Of a stretch of 9,345 nt of DNA, positions 1 through 5,253 are shown in pieces. Origin of the DNA: Stenotrophomonas sp. (GTDB lineage Bacteria > Pseudomonadota > Gammaproteobacteria > Xanthomonadales > Xanthomonadaceae); contig DQIG01000171.1 in the NCBI GenBank assembly GCA_003525885.1, positions 1 through 9,345 of the forward strand, read 5' to 3'. The notes under the pieces are model-generated. The model worked only from the letters and a program-made list of their open reading frames with translations, was not told the origin of the DNA and did no database searches. The position numbers were made by a program, and so were the translations under genes. How positions within the stretch are numbered: position 1 is the stretch's first letter; the number at the start of each line of letters is the position of its first letter.

Positions 1-70
1 TTACATGGACGTACTTGCAGCGGCCCCCGCAACCGGGCCCACCCCGCCTACCCTCAGGAAACCAGCTTCT

Positions 71-97
71 GCTGTTGCTGTTGCTGTTGCTGTTGCT
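71..97. repeat. GCTGTT hexanucleotide tandem repeat
   Basis: Four perfect copies of GCTGTT are followed by a partial GCT, 27 bases in all, with TTCT just before and CTCTGG just after, which look like degenerate flanking units. The run lies in the noncoding leader before tilS. Translated on the plus strand it gives Leu, Cys or Ala-Val runs depending on frame, and none of these belongs to a recognisable gene. From memory, short GCTNTT-like runs recur in intergenic DNA of Stenotrophomonas and its relatives, often next to GTAG-headed palindromes. That recollection is not tested here. A change in copy number would not shift the tilS frame but could alter leader spacing. Confidence 0.85.
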
Positions 98-104
98 CTG
101 GATC

Positions 105-130
105 GTAGCGGGTGCAGGGCGCAGCCCTGC
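105..130 (+). repeat. Candidate GTAG-type REP palindrome, degenerate
   Basis: The tetranucleotide GTAG (105-108) is followed five bases later by a perfect 7-bp inverted repeat, GCAGGGC (114-120) and GCCCTGC (124-130), with loop GCA. Stenotrophomonas maltophilia carries many GTAG-headed short palindromes (SMAG elements), in which the stem normally follows GTAG directly. Here the lower stem is imperfect, so this may be a decayed copy or an unrelated hairpin. No T tract follows, so it is not an intrinsic terminator for an upstream gene. It overlaps the upstream candidate GTG start of tilS. Confidence 0.4.
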
Positions 131-153
131 CGAGCAACCCTATACTTGCCGCC

Positions 154-1440
154 GTGACTGCCTTTCCCACCCTCGTTCCGCTGGATGCGCCGCTGCTGGT
201 GGGTTACAGCGGCGGTGTCGACTCGACCGTGCTGCTGCACTGGCTGTGGCGCAGCGCCCAGGCCTCCGGCACCCCGCTGCGTGCGGTGCATGTACACCAC
301 GGTCTGCAGCCCGCCGCCGACGGCTGGGTGCGGCATTGCCAGCAGCAGTGCGCTGCACTGGGCATCGAACTGGCCGTGCATCGCGTGCAGGTCGACACCC
401 GCGCGGGCCTCGGCCTTGAAGGCGCGGCGCGTCAGGCACGACGTGCAGCGTTTGCCGCCGAACTGCGCGACGGCGAAACACTGGCACTGGCGCAGCACCA
501 GGACGATCAGGCCGAGACCTTCCTGCTGCGGGCCCTGCGCGGATCCGGCGTCGATGGCCTTGCCGCGATGTCTGTACACAGCCGCCTTGGCGAACAACCT
601 CTATGGCGGCCGCTGCTGGCGGTGCCACGCAGTGCACTGCTCGACTACGCGAACCAGCACGCGCTGCGCTGGATCGAAGACCCCAGCAATGGCGACGACG
701 ACGCCGATCGCAACTTCCTGCGCCTGCAGGTGCTGCCGTTGCTGCGCCAGCGCTGGCCGCATGCCGCTGCGGCGCTGGCGGGCAGCGCGATGCACTGCGG
801 GCAGACCCGCGAACTGCTAGACGAGGAAGACGCCGAGCTGATCGCGCATCTGGAAGTGGCACCGCGCGTGCTGTCGCTGCAACTGCTGCGTCAGGTGTCA
901 CCGGGGCGTGCCGCGCGCGTGCTGCGTGCCTGGGTGATCGGCCACGGTGCCGCCCCACTGCCGGCCACGGTGCTGCAACAGGGCCTGGACGAACTGCTGC
1001 CCGCCGGCAACGATCGCCAGGCGCGGGTGCGCTGGCACGATCATGCCATCCAGCAGTGGCGCGAGCATGCCTATCTGCTGCCCGCGCAGCTGCCGGTGCT
1101 GCCCCGCGGATGGCAGGCCGAGTGGGATGGGCATGCCCCCCTGCCGCTGCCCGATGGCGGTCAACTGCGCCTGCGGGGCACCGCGGCCTTCGAACGCCCG
1201 CTTCAGGTCCGTGCACGCGTGGGCGGTGAGCGCATCCTGCTGCCCGGCCGCCAGCATTCGCATGCGCTGAAGGACTGCCTGCAACGCGAACACCTTGCCC
1301 CCTGGCGGCGCGCCCAGCTGCCACTGATCTTCGATGAATCACAGCTGCTCGCCGCCGCCGACGTGGTCATCGCGGCCCCTCTGCAAGCCTGGTTGCAGTA
1401 CCATGATGCTCAGCTGGAGTGGCGTCCCGGCGGCTGGTGA
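154..1440 (+). CDS. tilS: tRNA(Ile)-lysidine synthetase TilS
   Basis: TilS converts the wobble cytidine of the CAU anticodon of tRNA-Ile2 to lysidine, using ATP and lysine, so that the tRNA reads AUA as isoleucine; it is a cytosolic and normally essential enzyme. The N-terminal PP-loop ATPase domain shows SGGVDS at residues 19-24, HVHHGL at 46-51 and QHQDDQAET at 114-122, followed by the conserved RNFLR segment near 186-190. The C-terminal TilS domain is seen from about residue 360 (LLPGRQHSHALKDCLQ) to the end. With the GTG at 154 the protein is 428 residues, close to the E. coli enzyme, and the PP-loop falls at the usual distance from the N terminus. An in-frame GTG at 112 would add 14 residues, but it sits at the base of a hairpin. 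Neither start has a strong Shine-Dalgarno sequence. It is probably the first gene of a unit with xseB, 36 bases downstream. Confidence 0.95.
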   Translation: MTAFPTLVPLDAPLLVGYSGGVDSTVLLHWLWRSAQASGTPLRAVHVHHGLQPAADGWVRHCQQQCAALGIELAVHRVQVDTRAGLGLEGAARQARRAAFAAELRDGETLALAQHQDDQAETFLLRALRGSGVDGLAAMSVHSRLGEQPLWRPLLAVPRSALLDYANQHALRWIEDPSNGDDDADRNFLRLQVLPLLRQRWPHAAAALAGSAMHCGQTRELLDEEDAELIAHLEVAPRVLSLQLLRQVSPGRAARVLRAWVIGHGAAPLPATVLQQGLDELLPAGNDRQARVRWHDHAIQQWREHAYLLPAQLPVLPRGWQAEWDGHAPLPLPDGGQLRLRGTAAFERPLQVRARVGGERILLPGRQHSHALKDCLQREHLAPWRRAQLPLIFDESQLLAAADVVIAAPLQAWLQYHDAQLEWRPGGW

Positions 1441-1476
1441 ATTGACCCCCGCGCGCAGCCCGTCCACACTTGCCGC

Positions 1477-1737
1477 ATGGCCAAGAAGTCCCCCGAAAAC
1501 GCCTCCCCGGTCGCCCAGTTCGAGCAGTCGCTCGAATCGCTGGAACAGCTGGTGGAGCAGATGGAAACCGGCGAGCTGAGCCTGGAAGCCTCGCTCAGTG
1601 CTTACGAACGCGGCGTCGGTCTGTATCGCCAGTGCCAGCAGGCGCTGGAGCAGGCGGAACTGCGCGTACGCCTGCTCAGCGATCCGGCCCAGCCGGAAAC
1701 GGCCGAGCCTTTCGATCCGCCCAGCCATGACGGCTGA
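1477..1737 (+). CDS. xseB: Exonuclease VII small subunit XseB
   Basis: This is the small subunit of exonuclease VII, which with the large XseA subunit degrades single-stranded DNA from both ends to short oligonucleotides in the cytoplasm. The 86-residue product matches the family length (about 80) and shows its core: FEQSLESLEQLVEQME at about 15-30, GELSLEASLSAYERGV at about 33-48, then a helix ending QALEQAELRVRLL. The protein is almost wholly predicted helix, with a Pro-rich acidic tail (about 70-86). The ATG at 1477 lies 36 bases after the tilS stop and has no visible Shine-Dalgarno sequence. The last 11 bases overlap the start of ispA. xseB-ispA adjacency is widely conserved and supports both calls. 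xseA is not in this window. Confidence 0.95.
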   Translation: MAKKSPENASPVAQFEQSLESLEQLVEQMETGELSLEASLSAYERGVGLYRQCQQALEQAELRVRLLSDPAQPETAEPFDPPSHDG

Positions 1738-2605
1738 GGTTCTGTTCGCGCGCTGGCGCGACCGTATCGAAAGCCAGCTCGACGCCGCCCTGCCCTCGCC
1801 GGCCGAAGCACCGCAGCGCCTGCACCAGGCCATGCGCTATTCGGTGCTGGGCGGTGGCAAACGCATGCGACCGCTGCTGGTCTATGCCAGCGGCCACCTG
1901 TTCGGTGCGCAGCCGGAGAGCCTGGATGCGGCGGCCATGTCCGTCGAACTCATCCACGCCTACTCGCTGGTGCATGACGACCTGCCGGCGATGGATGACG
2001 ACGCGCTGCGCCGCGGCAAGCCGACCACCCACATCGCCTTCGATGAAGCCACCGCGATCCTGGCGGGTGACGCACTGCAGACCCGTGCCTTCGGCCTGCT
2101 GGCCGATGCGCCGCTGCCAGCCACGCTGCGCGTGGCCTGCCTGCAGACCCTGGCCCACGCGTCCGGCGCCTCCGGCATGTGCGGCGGCCAGGCGCTGGAC
2201 ATCGATGCCACCGGCCGGCAGCAGACCCTGGCGGCACTGACCCACATGCATGCGCTGAAGACCGGCGCCCTGATCCGCGCCGCGGTGCGCATGGGTGCGC
2301 TGTGCGGCCAGGCCCACGAGCCGCAGCTGGTCCAGCTCGACAGTTTCGCCGATGCACTCGGCCTGGCCTTCCAGGTCCGCGACGACATCCTCGATGTCGA
2401 AGCCAGTTCCGAACAGCTGGGCAAGACCGCCGGCAAGGACCAGGCGCAGGACAAGAGCACCTTCCCCGCGCTGCTCGGCATGGACGGTGCGAAGGCGCAG
2501 CTGCGCGAACTGGCCGCACGCATGCAGGCCACGCTGGCCGGCTATGGCGAGGAAGCCGATGCGCTGCGCGCGCTGGCAACGCTGGCGGTGGAACGCGATC
2601 ACTGA
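1727..2605 (+). CDS. ispA: Farnesyl diphosphate synthase (polyprenyl synthetase family)
   Basis: IspA condenses dimethylallyl and geranyl diphosphate with isopentenyl diphosphate to make farnesyl diphosphate, the precursor of undecaprenyl carriers, quinone side chains and other isoprenoids. The 292-residue product has the family landmarks in order: GGGKRMRP at 42-49, the first Asp-rich motif DDLPAMDDD at 84-92 with the two-residue insertion typical of bacterial short-chain enzymes, RRGKPTTH at 95-102, GGQALDID at 153-160, KTG at 178-180, the second Asp-rich motif DDILD at 219-223, and KDQAQDKSTFPALLG near 237-251. The ATG at 1727 overlaps the xseB stop by 11 bases and gives the expected N terminus; longer in-frame starts would run deep into xseB. 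No Shine-Dalgarno sequence is clear, so coupling to xseB is likely. An intrinsic terminator follows 74 bases after the stop. In E. coli dxs follows ispA; here it does not. Confidence 0.96.
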   Translation: MTAEVLFARWRDRIESQLDAALPSPAEAPQRLHQAMRYSVLGGGKRMRPLLVYASGHLFGAQPESLDAAAMSVELIHAYSLVHDDLPAMDDDALRRGKPTTHIAFDEATAILAGDALQTRAFGLLADAPLPATLRVACLQTLAHASGASGMCGGQALDIDATGRQQTLAALTHMHALKTGALIRAAVRMGALCGQAHEPQLVQLDSFADALGLAFQVRDDILDVEASSEQLGKTAGKDQAQDKSTFPALLGMDGAKAQLRELAARMQATLAGYGEEADALRALATLAVERDH

Positions 2606-2678
2606 TCGCTGGTGGTGACGCTGCCACGCTGAGCGCTCGCAGGGCGTCGCCCCGCTTGCCCGTACACGCTCCAAACGG

Positions 2679-2709
2679 AAACGCCCGGCAATGCCGGGCG
2701 TTTCTTTCT
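2679..2709. terminator. Bidirectional intrinsic terminator between ispA and the DUF4870 gene
   Basis: A perfect 11-bp stem pairs AAACGCCCGGC (2679-2689) with GCCGGGCGTTT (2693-2703) across the three-base loop AAT, and CTTTCT follows. On the opposite strand the stem ends in GTTT and continues TCCGTTT, so it can also stop minus-strand transcription. It lies between the convergent ispA stop (2605) and the minus-strand DUF4870 gene, whose stop codon is 2730-2732, and probably serves both. Confidence 0.9.
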
Positions 2710-2729
2710 ACGTCGCTGATCGTTGCCGC

Positions 2730-3101
2730 TTACTTGATCAGGCGCAGCGCGAACGGGTAGCGGTAGGCTTCGCCGTTATTGGCCTTGACTGCGGCGATGA
2801 TGCAGAACACCAGGCTGACCAGACCGACGATCGGCATCAGGATCGCGCCGATGACCACGATGGTCAGGATCATGCAGATGACCATGGCAATGGCCACGGT
2901 GATCTGGAAGTTCAGCGCTTCCTTGGCCTGGTCGGTCACGAAGGCCTTGCCGGCATCATCCTTGTTGATCAGCCAGATGATCAGGGCGCCGATGAAACCA
3001 GTGAAGATGCCCAGCAGGTGCGCAGCCAGCGCCATCGTGCGCTGGTCGGCCGGGGCATCGGTGGTCGCCGGCGGCGGCGGGACGTTATCGAATTCGCTCA
3101 C
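2730..3101 (-). CDS. DUF4870-type small membrane protein
   Basis: This is a 123-residue integral membrane protein of unknown role. It has a polar Pro-rich N terminus (residues 1-20: SEFDNVPPPPATTDAP), a first hydrophobic segment at about 27-45, a charged loop NKDDAGKAFVTDQAKEALNFQIT at about 46-68, and one long or two closely spaced hydrophobic segments at about 69-106. A short positively charged tail ends in LRLIK. The loop with D-x-A-K-E-A-L-N-F-Q is the hallmark of DUF4870 (Tic20-like) proteins. The start is set by a strong AAAAGGAG seven bases before a GTG at 3099-3101. An upstream GTG-like start at 3146 would give a 15-residue extension that contains the ribosome-binding site, so I rejected it. 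The gene lies 87 bases downstream of pmbA on the same strand, so it may be read from its own promoter or as a pmbA tail gene. No function is known to me. Confidence 0.88.
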   Translation of the reverse strand: MSEFDNVPPPPATTDAPADQRTMALAAHLLGIFTGFIGALIIWLINKDDAGKAFVTDQAKEALNFQITVAIAMVICMILTIVVIGAILMPIVGLVSLVFCIIAAVKANNGEAYRYPFALRLIK

Positions 3102-3108
3102 GACAAAA

Positions 3109-3116
3109 CTCCTTTT
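3109..3116 (-). promoter_or_regulatory. Strong ribosome-binding site of the DUF4870 gene
   Basis: On the minus strand AAAAGGAG stands seven bases upstream of GTG AGC GAA. It is the best Shine-Dalgarno sequence in the window and decides the GTG start at 3101 over the longer reading frame. Confidence 0.85.
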
Positions 3117-3188
3117 CATTGGGTGGTCTTGACCCACCAGCACCAAGCTGGTTGCGTCAGGCGGGCATAGCTTACGCCATCGACGCCA

Positions 3189-4556
3189 TCAATCATTACC
3201 GGCAATGGTCATCCGCCCCAGCAGGATCGAGCCGGTCCGGATGTGCGAGCGCGGATCGACGTCATTGCCCACCGCCTCGATGCTGCTGAACATCTCGCGC
3301 AGGTTGCCGGCAATGGTGACGCCGTCCACCGGGTACTGGATCTCGCCGTTCTCGACACGGAAGCCGCCCGCGCCCCGCGAGTAGTCGCCGGTCACCCCGT
3401 TCACGCCCTGCCCCATCAGCTCGGTCACCAGCAGGCCGTCGCCCATCTGCCGGGCGATCTCTTCCAACGGGCCGGCATTGGCCGCCAGCTGCAGGTTGTG
3501 CACGCCACCGGCATTGGCGGTGGTCTGCAGGCCCAGCTTGCGCGCCGAATAACTGCCCAGCACATAGCGCTGCAGAACGCCGTCACGGACCAGCGCCGAA
3601 GCACGGGTGGCCACGCCGTCGCCGTCGAAGGCGGCCGAGCGCAGGCCGCGGCGCAGGTGCGGCAGTTCGTCGATCTGCATCCATTCCGGGAACAGGCGCT
3701 GGCCGACGCTGTCCAGCAGGAAGCTGGCCTGGCGGTACAACGCGCCACCGGACACCGCCGACAGCAGGTGGCCGACCAGGCTGCGTGCCACTTCCGGGGC
3801 GAACAGCACCGGCATGCTGCCGGTGGCCAACGAACGCGGCTGCAGACGGGCCACGGTACGCTCGGCGGCGCGACGGCCGACCAGGCCCACATCCTCCAGG
3901 TCCTCCCGGGCCAGCGCACTGGTATACCAGCCATCGCGCTGCATGCCATCGCCCTGCCCGGCGATCAGCGCGCAGCCGATCGAATGGTGGGTGCCGCGCT
4001 CGCGGCCGAAGAAGCCATGCGAGTTGGCGTACACCGACAGGCTCTGCATGCTCGACACCGATGCGCCATCGGAATTGCGGATCTGCGCATCGGCCCCGCG
4101 GCCGGCGGCCTCGCAGGCCAGGGCCAGGTCCACCGCCTCATCGGCCTGCAGCGCCCACGGGTGCCAGCCATCCAGGTCCGGGAAGTCGGTGGCCATCAGT
4201 GCGGCTTCGGCCAGGCCCGCGGCCGGGTCATCCTCGGTATGCCGGGCGATCGCGCAGGCCTGCTCGACCGTTGCGGCGAGGCTGGCCTCGTTCAGGTCCC
4301 CGGTGCTGGCACTGCCCTTGCGCTGGCCGAAATAGACGGTCACGGCGATGCCGCGGTCACGGGTGGACTGCACGGTCTCGACCTCGCCGAGGCGGACATT
4401 GACCTCCAGGCCCCGGTCTTCGCTGCAGCTCACCTCAGCCTGGCTGGCGCCCAGCGCGCGGGCGCGGTCGAGCAGCTGCTGGGAGAGGTCGGCCAGCCGT
4501 TCCAGCCGGGCTGGGCTGTCGTCGCCGACGGCCACTTCAGGGGCGATCACGTTCAA
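3189..4556 (-). CDS. pmbA: Metalloprotease-related protein PmbA/TldE
   Basis: PmbA (TldE) is the partner of TldD in the TldD/TldE protease (peptidase family U62), a cytosolic complex that degrades unfolded peptides. In E. coli it is needed to trim the microcin B17 leader peptide and takes part in CcdA turnover. The 455-residue product matches the E. coli length (about 450). It shows an N-terminal domain with LGEVETVQSTRDRGIAVTVY (about 56-75) and GQRKGSAST (77-85), ANSHGF (177-182), and a C-terminal domain with RQASFLLDSVG (275-285), SYSARKLGLQTTANAGG (335-351), VTELMGQGVNGVTGDYSRGAGG (378-399) and ENGEIQYPVDGVTIAGNL (402-419). No HExxxH motif is present, as expected for the subunit without the zinc site. 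The start is a TTG at 4554-4556, with AGGA seven bases upstream and no nearby in-frame ATG. It diverges from yjgA and lies just upstream of the DUF4870 gene. Its partner tldD lies beyond yjgA. Confidence 0.96.
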   Translation of the reverse strand: MNVIAPEVAVGDDSPARLERLADLSQQLLDRARALGASQAEVSCSEDRGLEVNVRLGEVETVQSTRDRGIAVTVYFGQRKGSASTGDLNEASLAATVEQACAIARHTEDDPAAGLAEAALMATDFPDLDGWHPWALQADEAVDLALACEAAGRGADAQIRNSDGASVSSMQSLSVYANSHGFFGRERGTHHSIGCALIAGQGDGMQRDGWYTSALAREDLEDVGLVGRRAAERTVARLQPRSLATGSMPVLFAPEVARSLVGHLLSAVSGGALYRQASFLLDSVGQRLFPEWMQIDELPHLRRGLRSAAFDGDGVATRASALVRDGVLQRYVLGSYSARKLGLQTTANAGGVHNLQLAANAGPLEEIARQMGDGLLVTELMGQGVNGVTGDYSRGAGGFRVENGEIQYPVDGVTIAGNLREMFSSIEAVGNDVDPRSHIRTGSILLGRMTIAGND

Positions 4557-4563
4557 TGCTTTA

Positions 4564-4567
4564 TCCT
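4564..4567 (-). promoter_or_regulatory. Ribosome-binding site of pmbA before a TTG start
   Basis: AGGA on the minus strand, followed by TAAAGCA, gives a seven-base spacing to the TTG at 4554-4556. This supports the unusual initiation codon, since no ATG or GTG is available near the conserved N terminus. Confidence 0.65.
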
Positions 4568-4578
4568 GTACGGGTTGG

Positions 4579-4607
4579 GCCCGGCATCACGCCGGGCGAC
4601 TTTTTTT
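4579..4607 (+). terminator. Intrinsic terminator-like hairpin in the yjgA leader
   Basis: A 7-bp GC stem pairs GCCCGGC (4579-4585) with GCCGGGC (4591-4597) across the loop ATCAC. GAC and seven T residues follow (4601-4607). It points along the plus strand and ends only 17 bases before the yjgA ATG, inside the gap between divergent pmbA and yjgA. It could attenuate yjgA, or stop plus-strand transcripts that come through pmbA antisense. On the minus strand the same hairpin lies in the pmbA leader, preceded by A residues and without a following T tract, so it should not terminate there. Confidence 0.75.
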
Positions 4608-4624
4608 GAGATCAGGTAGGAACG

Positions 4625-5212
4625 ATGCGCGGACGCGACGAAGAAACCGGTGAATTCCACGACAAGAGCCGCAGCCAGAACCGGCGCGACGCGCTCGACG
4701 TCCTGGCCCTGGGCGAGAAGCTGGTGTCGCTGACCCCGGCCCAGCTGGCGCGCCTGCCGATCCCGGAAGACCTGCTGCCGCATATCGCCGAGTGCAAGCG
4801 CATCACTGCCCATATCGCCCACAAGCGCCAGCTGGCGTTCCTGGCCAAGCACATGCGTCGCGAAGAAGACGCCACGCTGGATGCGATCCGCGATGCGCTG
4901 GACGCCAACAGCGAAACCGGCCGCCGCGAAGTGGCGATGATGCACCGCGCGGAGGACTGGCGCGACCGCCTGCTGGCCGAGGGTGACAAGGCGCTTGCAG
5001 CTCTTCTCGATGACTATCCGCAGGCCGACCGCCAGCAGCTGCGCACCCTGGTGCGCAACGCGCAGGCCGAGAAGGCCAAGAACAAGCCGCCGCGCGCCTA
5101 CCGTGAGATCTTCCAGGTGCTGCGCACCCTGATGCTGCCCGCCGCGCTGGGCCTGAAGGCCAGCGCCGAAGACGCCGACCCCGTCGAGACCGACGAAGCC
5201 GACGAGGACTGA
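4625..5212 (+). CDS. yjgA: Ribosome biogenesis factor YjgA/DarP (DUF615)
   Basis: YjgA, also named DarP, associates with late 50S precursors and promotes maturation of the large ribosomal subunit in E. coli. The 195-residue product has the family core: KSRSQNRRDALDVLALGEKL at about 14-33, LTPAQLARLPIPEDL at about 36-50, a helical stretch with ECKRITAHIAHKRQLAFLAK at about 56-75, then DWRDRLLAEGD (111-121), YPQADRQQLRTLVRNAQAEK (131-150), NKPPRAYREIFQVLR (153-167), and an acidic tail (about 181-195). The core is rich in Lys and Arg, fitting an RNA-bound protein, and the acidic tail is an extension compared with the about 183-residue E. coli protein. The start is the ATG at 4625, after AGGTAGGAACG. 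A terminator-like hairpin ends 17 bases upstream. Divergent adjacency to pmbA is also seen in E. coli. Confidence 0.95.
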   Translation: MRGRDEETGEFHDKSRSQNRRDALDVLALGEKLVSLTPAQLARLPIPEDLLPHIAECKRITAHIAHKRQLAFLAKHMRREEDATLDAIRDALDANSETGRREVAMMHRAEDWRDRLLAEGDKALAALLDDYPQADRQQLRTLVRNAQAEKAKNKPPRAYREIFQVLRTLMLPAALGLKASAEDADPVETDEADED

Positions 5213-5214
5213 GT

Positions 5215-5229
5215 CCCCGCCGAGCGGGG
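5215..5229. terminator. Weak hairpin between convergent yjgA and tldD
   Basis: A 6-bp stem pairs CCCCGC (5215-5220) with GCGGGG (5224-5229) across the loop CGA, starting two bases after the yjgA stop. No T tract follows on either strand, so efficient intrinsic termination is unlikely. It may protect the 3' ends of the convergent transcripts. The rest of this 41-base gap holds nothing clear. Confidence 0.35.
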
Positions 5230-5253
5230 CGGTGGCGCTGGCCATCGCCCGGC

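Noticed and set aside
71..97. Hexamer run considered as a CRISPR array or phase-variable coding repeat
   Set aside because: There are no spacers and the unit is six bases, so it is not CRISPR. It lies outside any supported gene, so no frame switching is expected.
1..157. Plus-strand frame from the left edge with an Ala-Val run, possible end of an upstream gene
   Set aside because: It codes through the hexamer repeat and palindrome and matches nothing I recognise; I treat 1-153 as intergenic, possibly following accA, which I cannot confirm.
1..597. 198-codon minus-strand open frame running into the left edge
   Set aside because: It overlaps tilS antisense and its C-terminal part is just the translated hexamer repeat; no family resemblance.
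140..1342. 400-codon minus-strand open frame antisense to tilS
   Set aside because: It is an Ala/Arg/Pro-rich low-complexity product with no motif, lying over a gene with all the TilS motifs.
1676..2674. 332-codon minus-strand open frame antisense to ispA and xseB
   Set aside because: Shadow of two clearly identified genes; no ribosome-binding site or motif.
3140..3188. Possible sigma-70 promoter for the DUF4870 gene (TTGATG and TATGCC on the minus strand, 17 bases apart)
   Set aside because: Only four of six and three of six consensus matches; such pairs are common by chance.
3243..4619. 458-codon open frame on the plus strand, antisense to nearly all of pmbA
   Set aside because: pmbA on the other strand matches its family from end to end. 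The antisense product resembles no family, is rich in Ala, Arg, Gly and Gln, and is what GC-rich third positions create.
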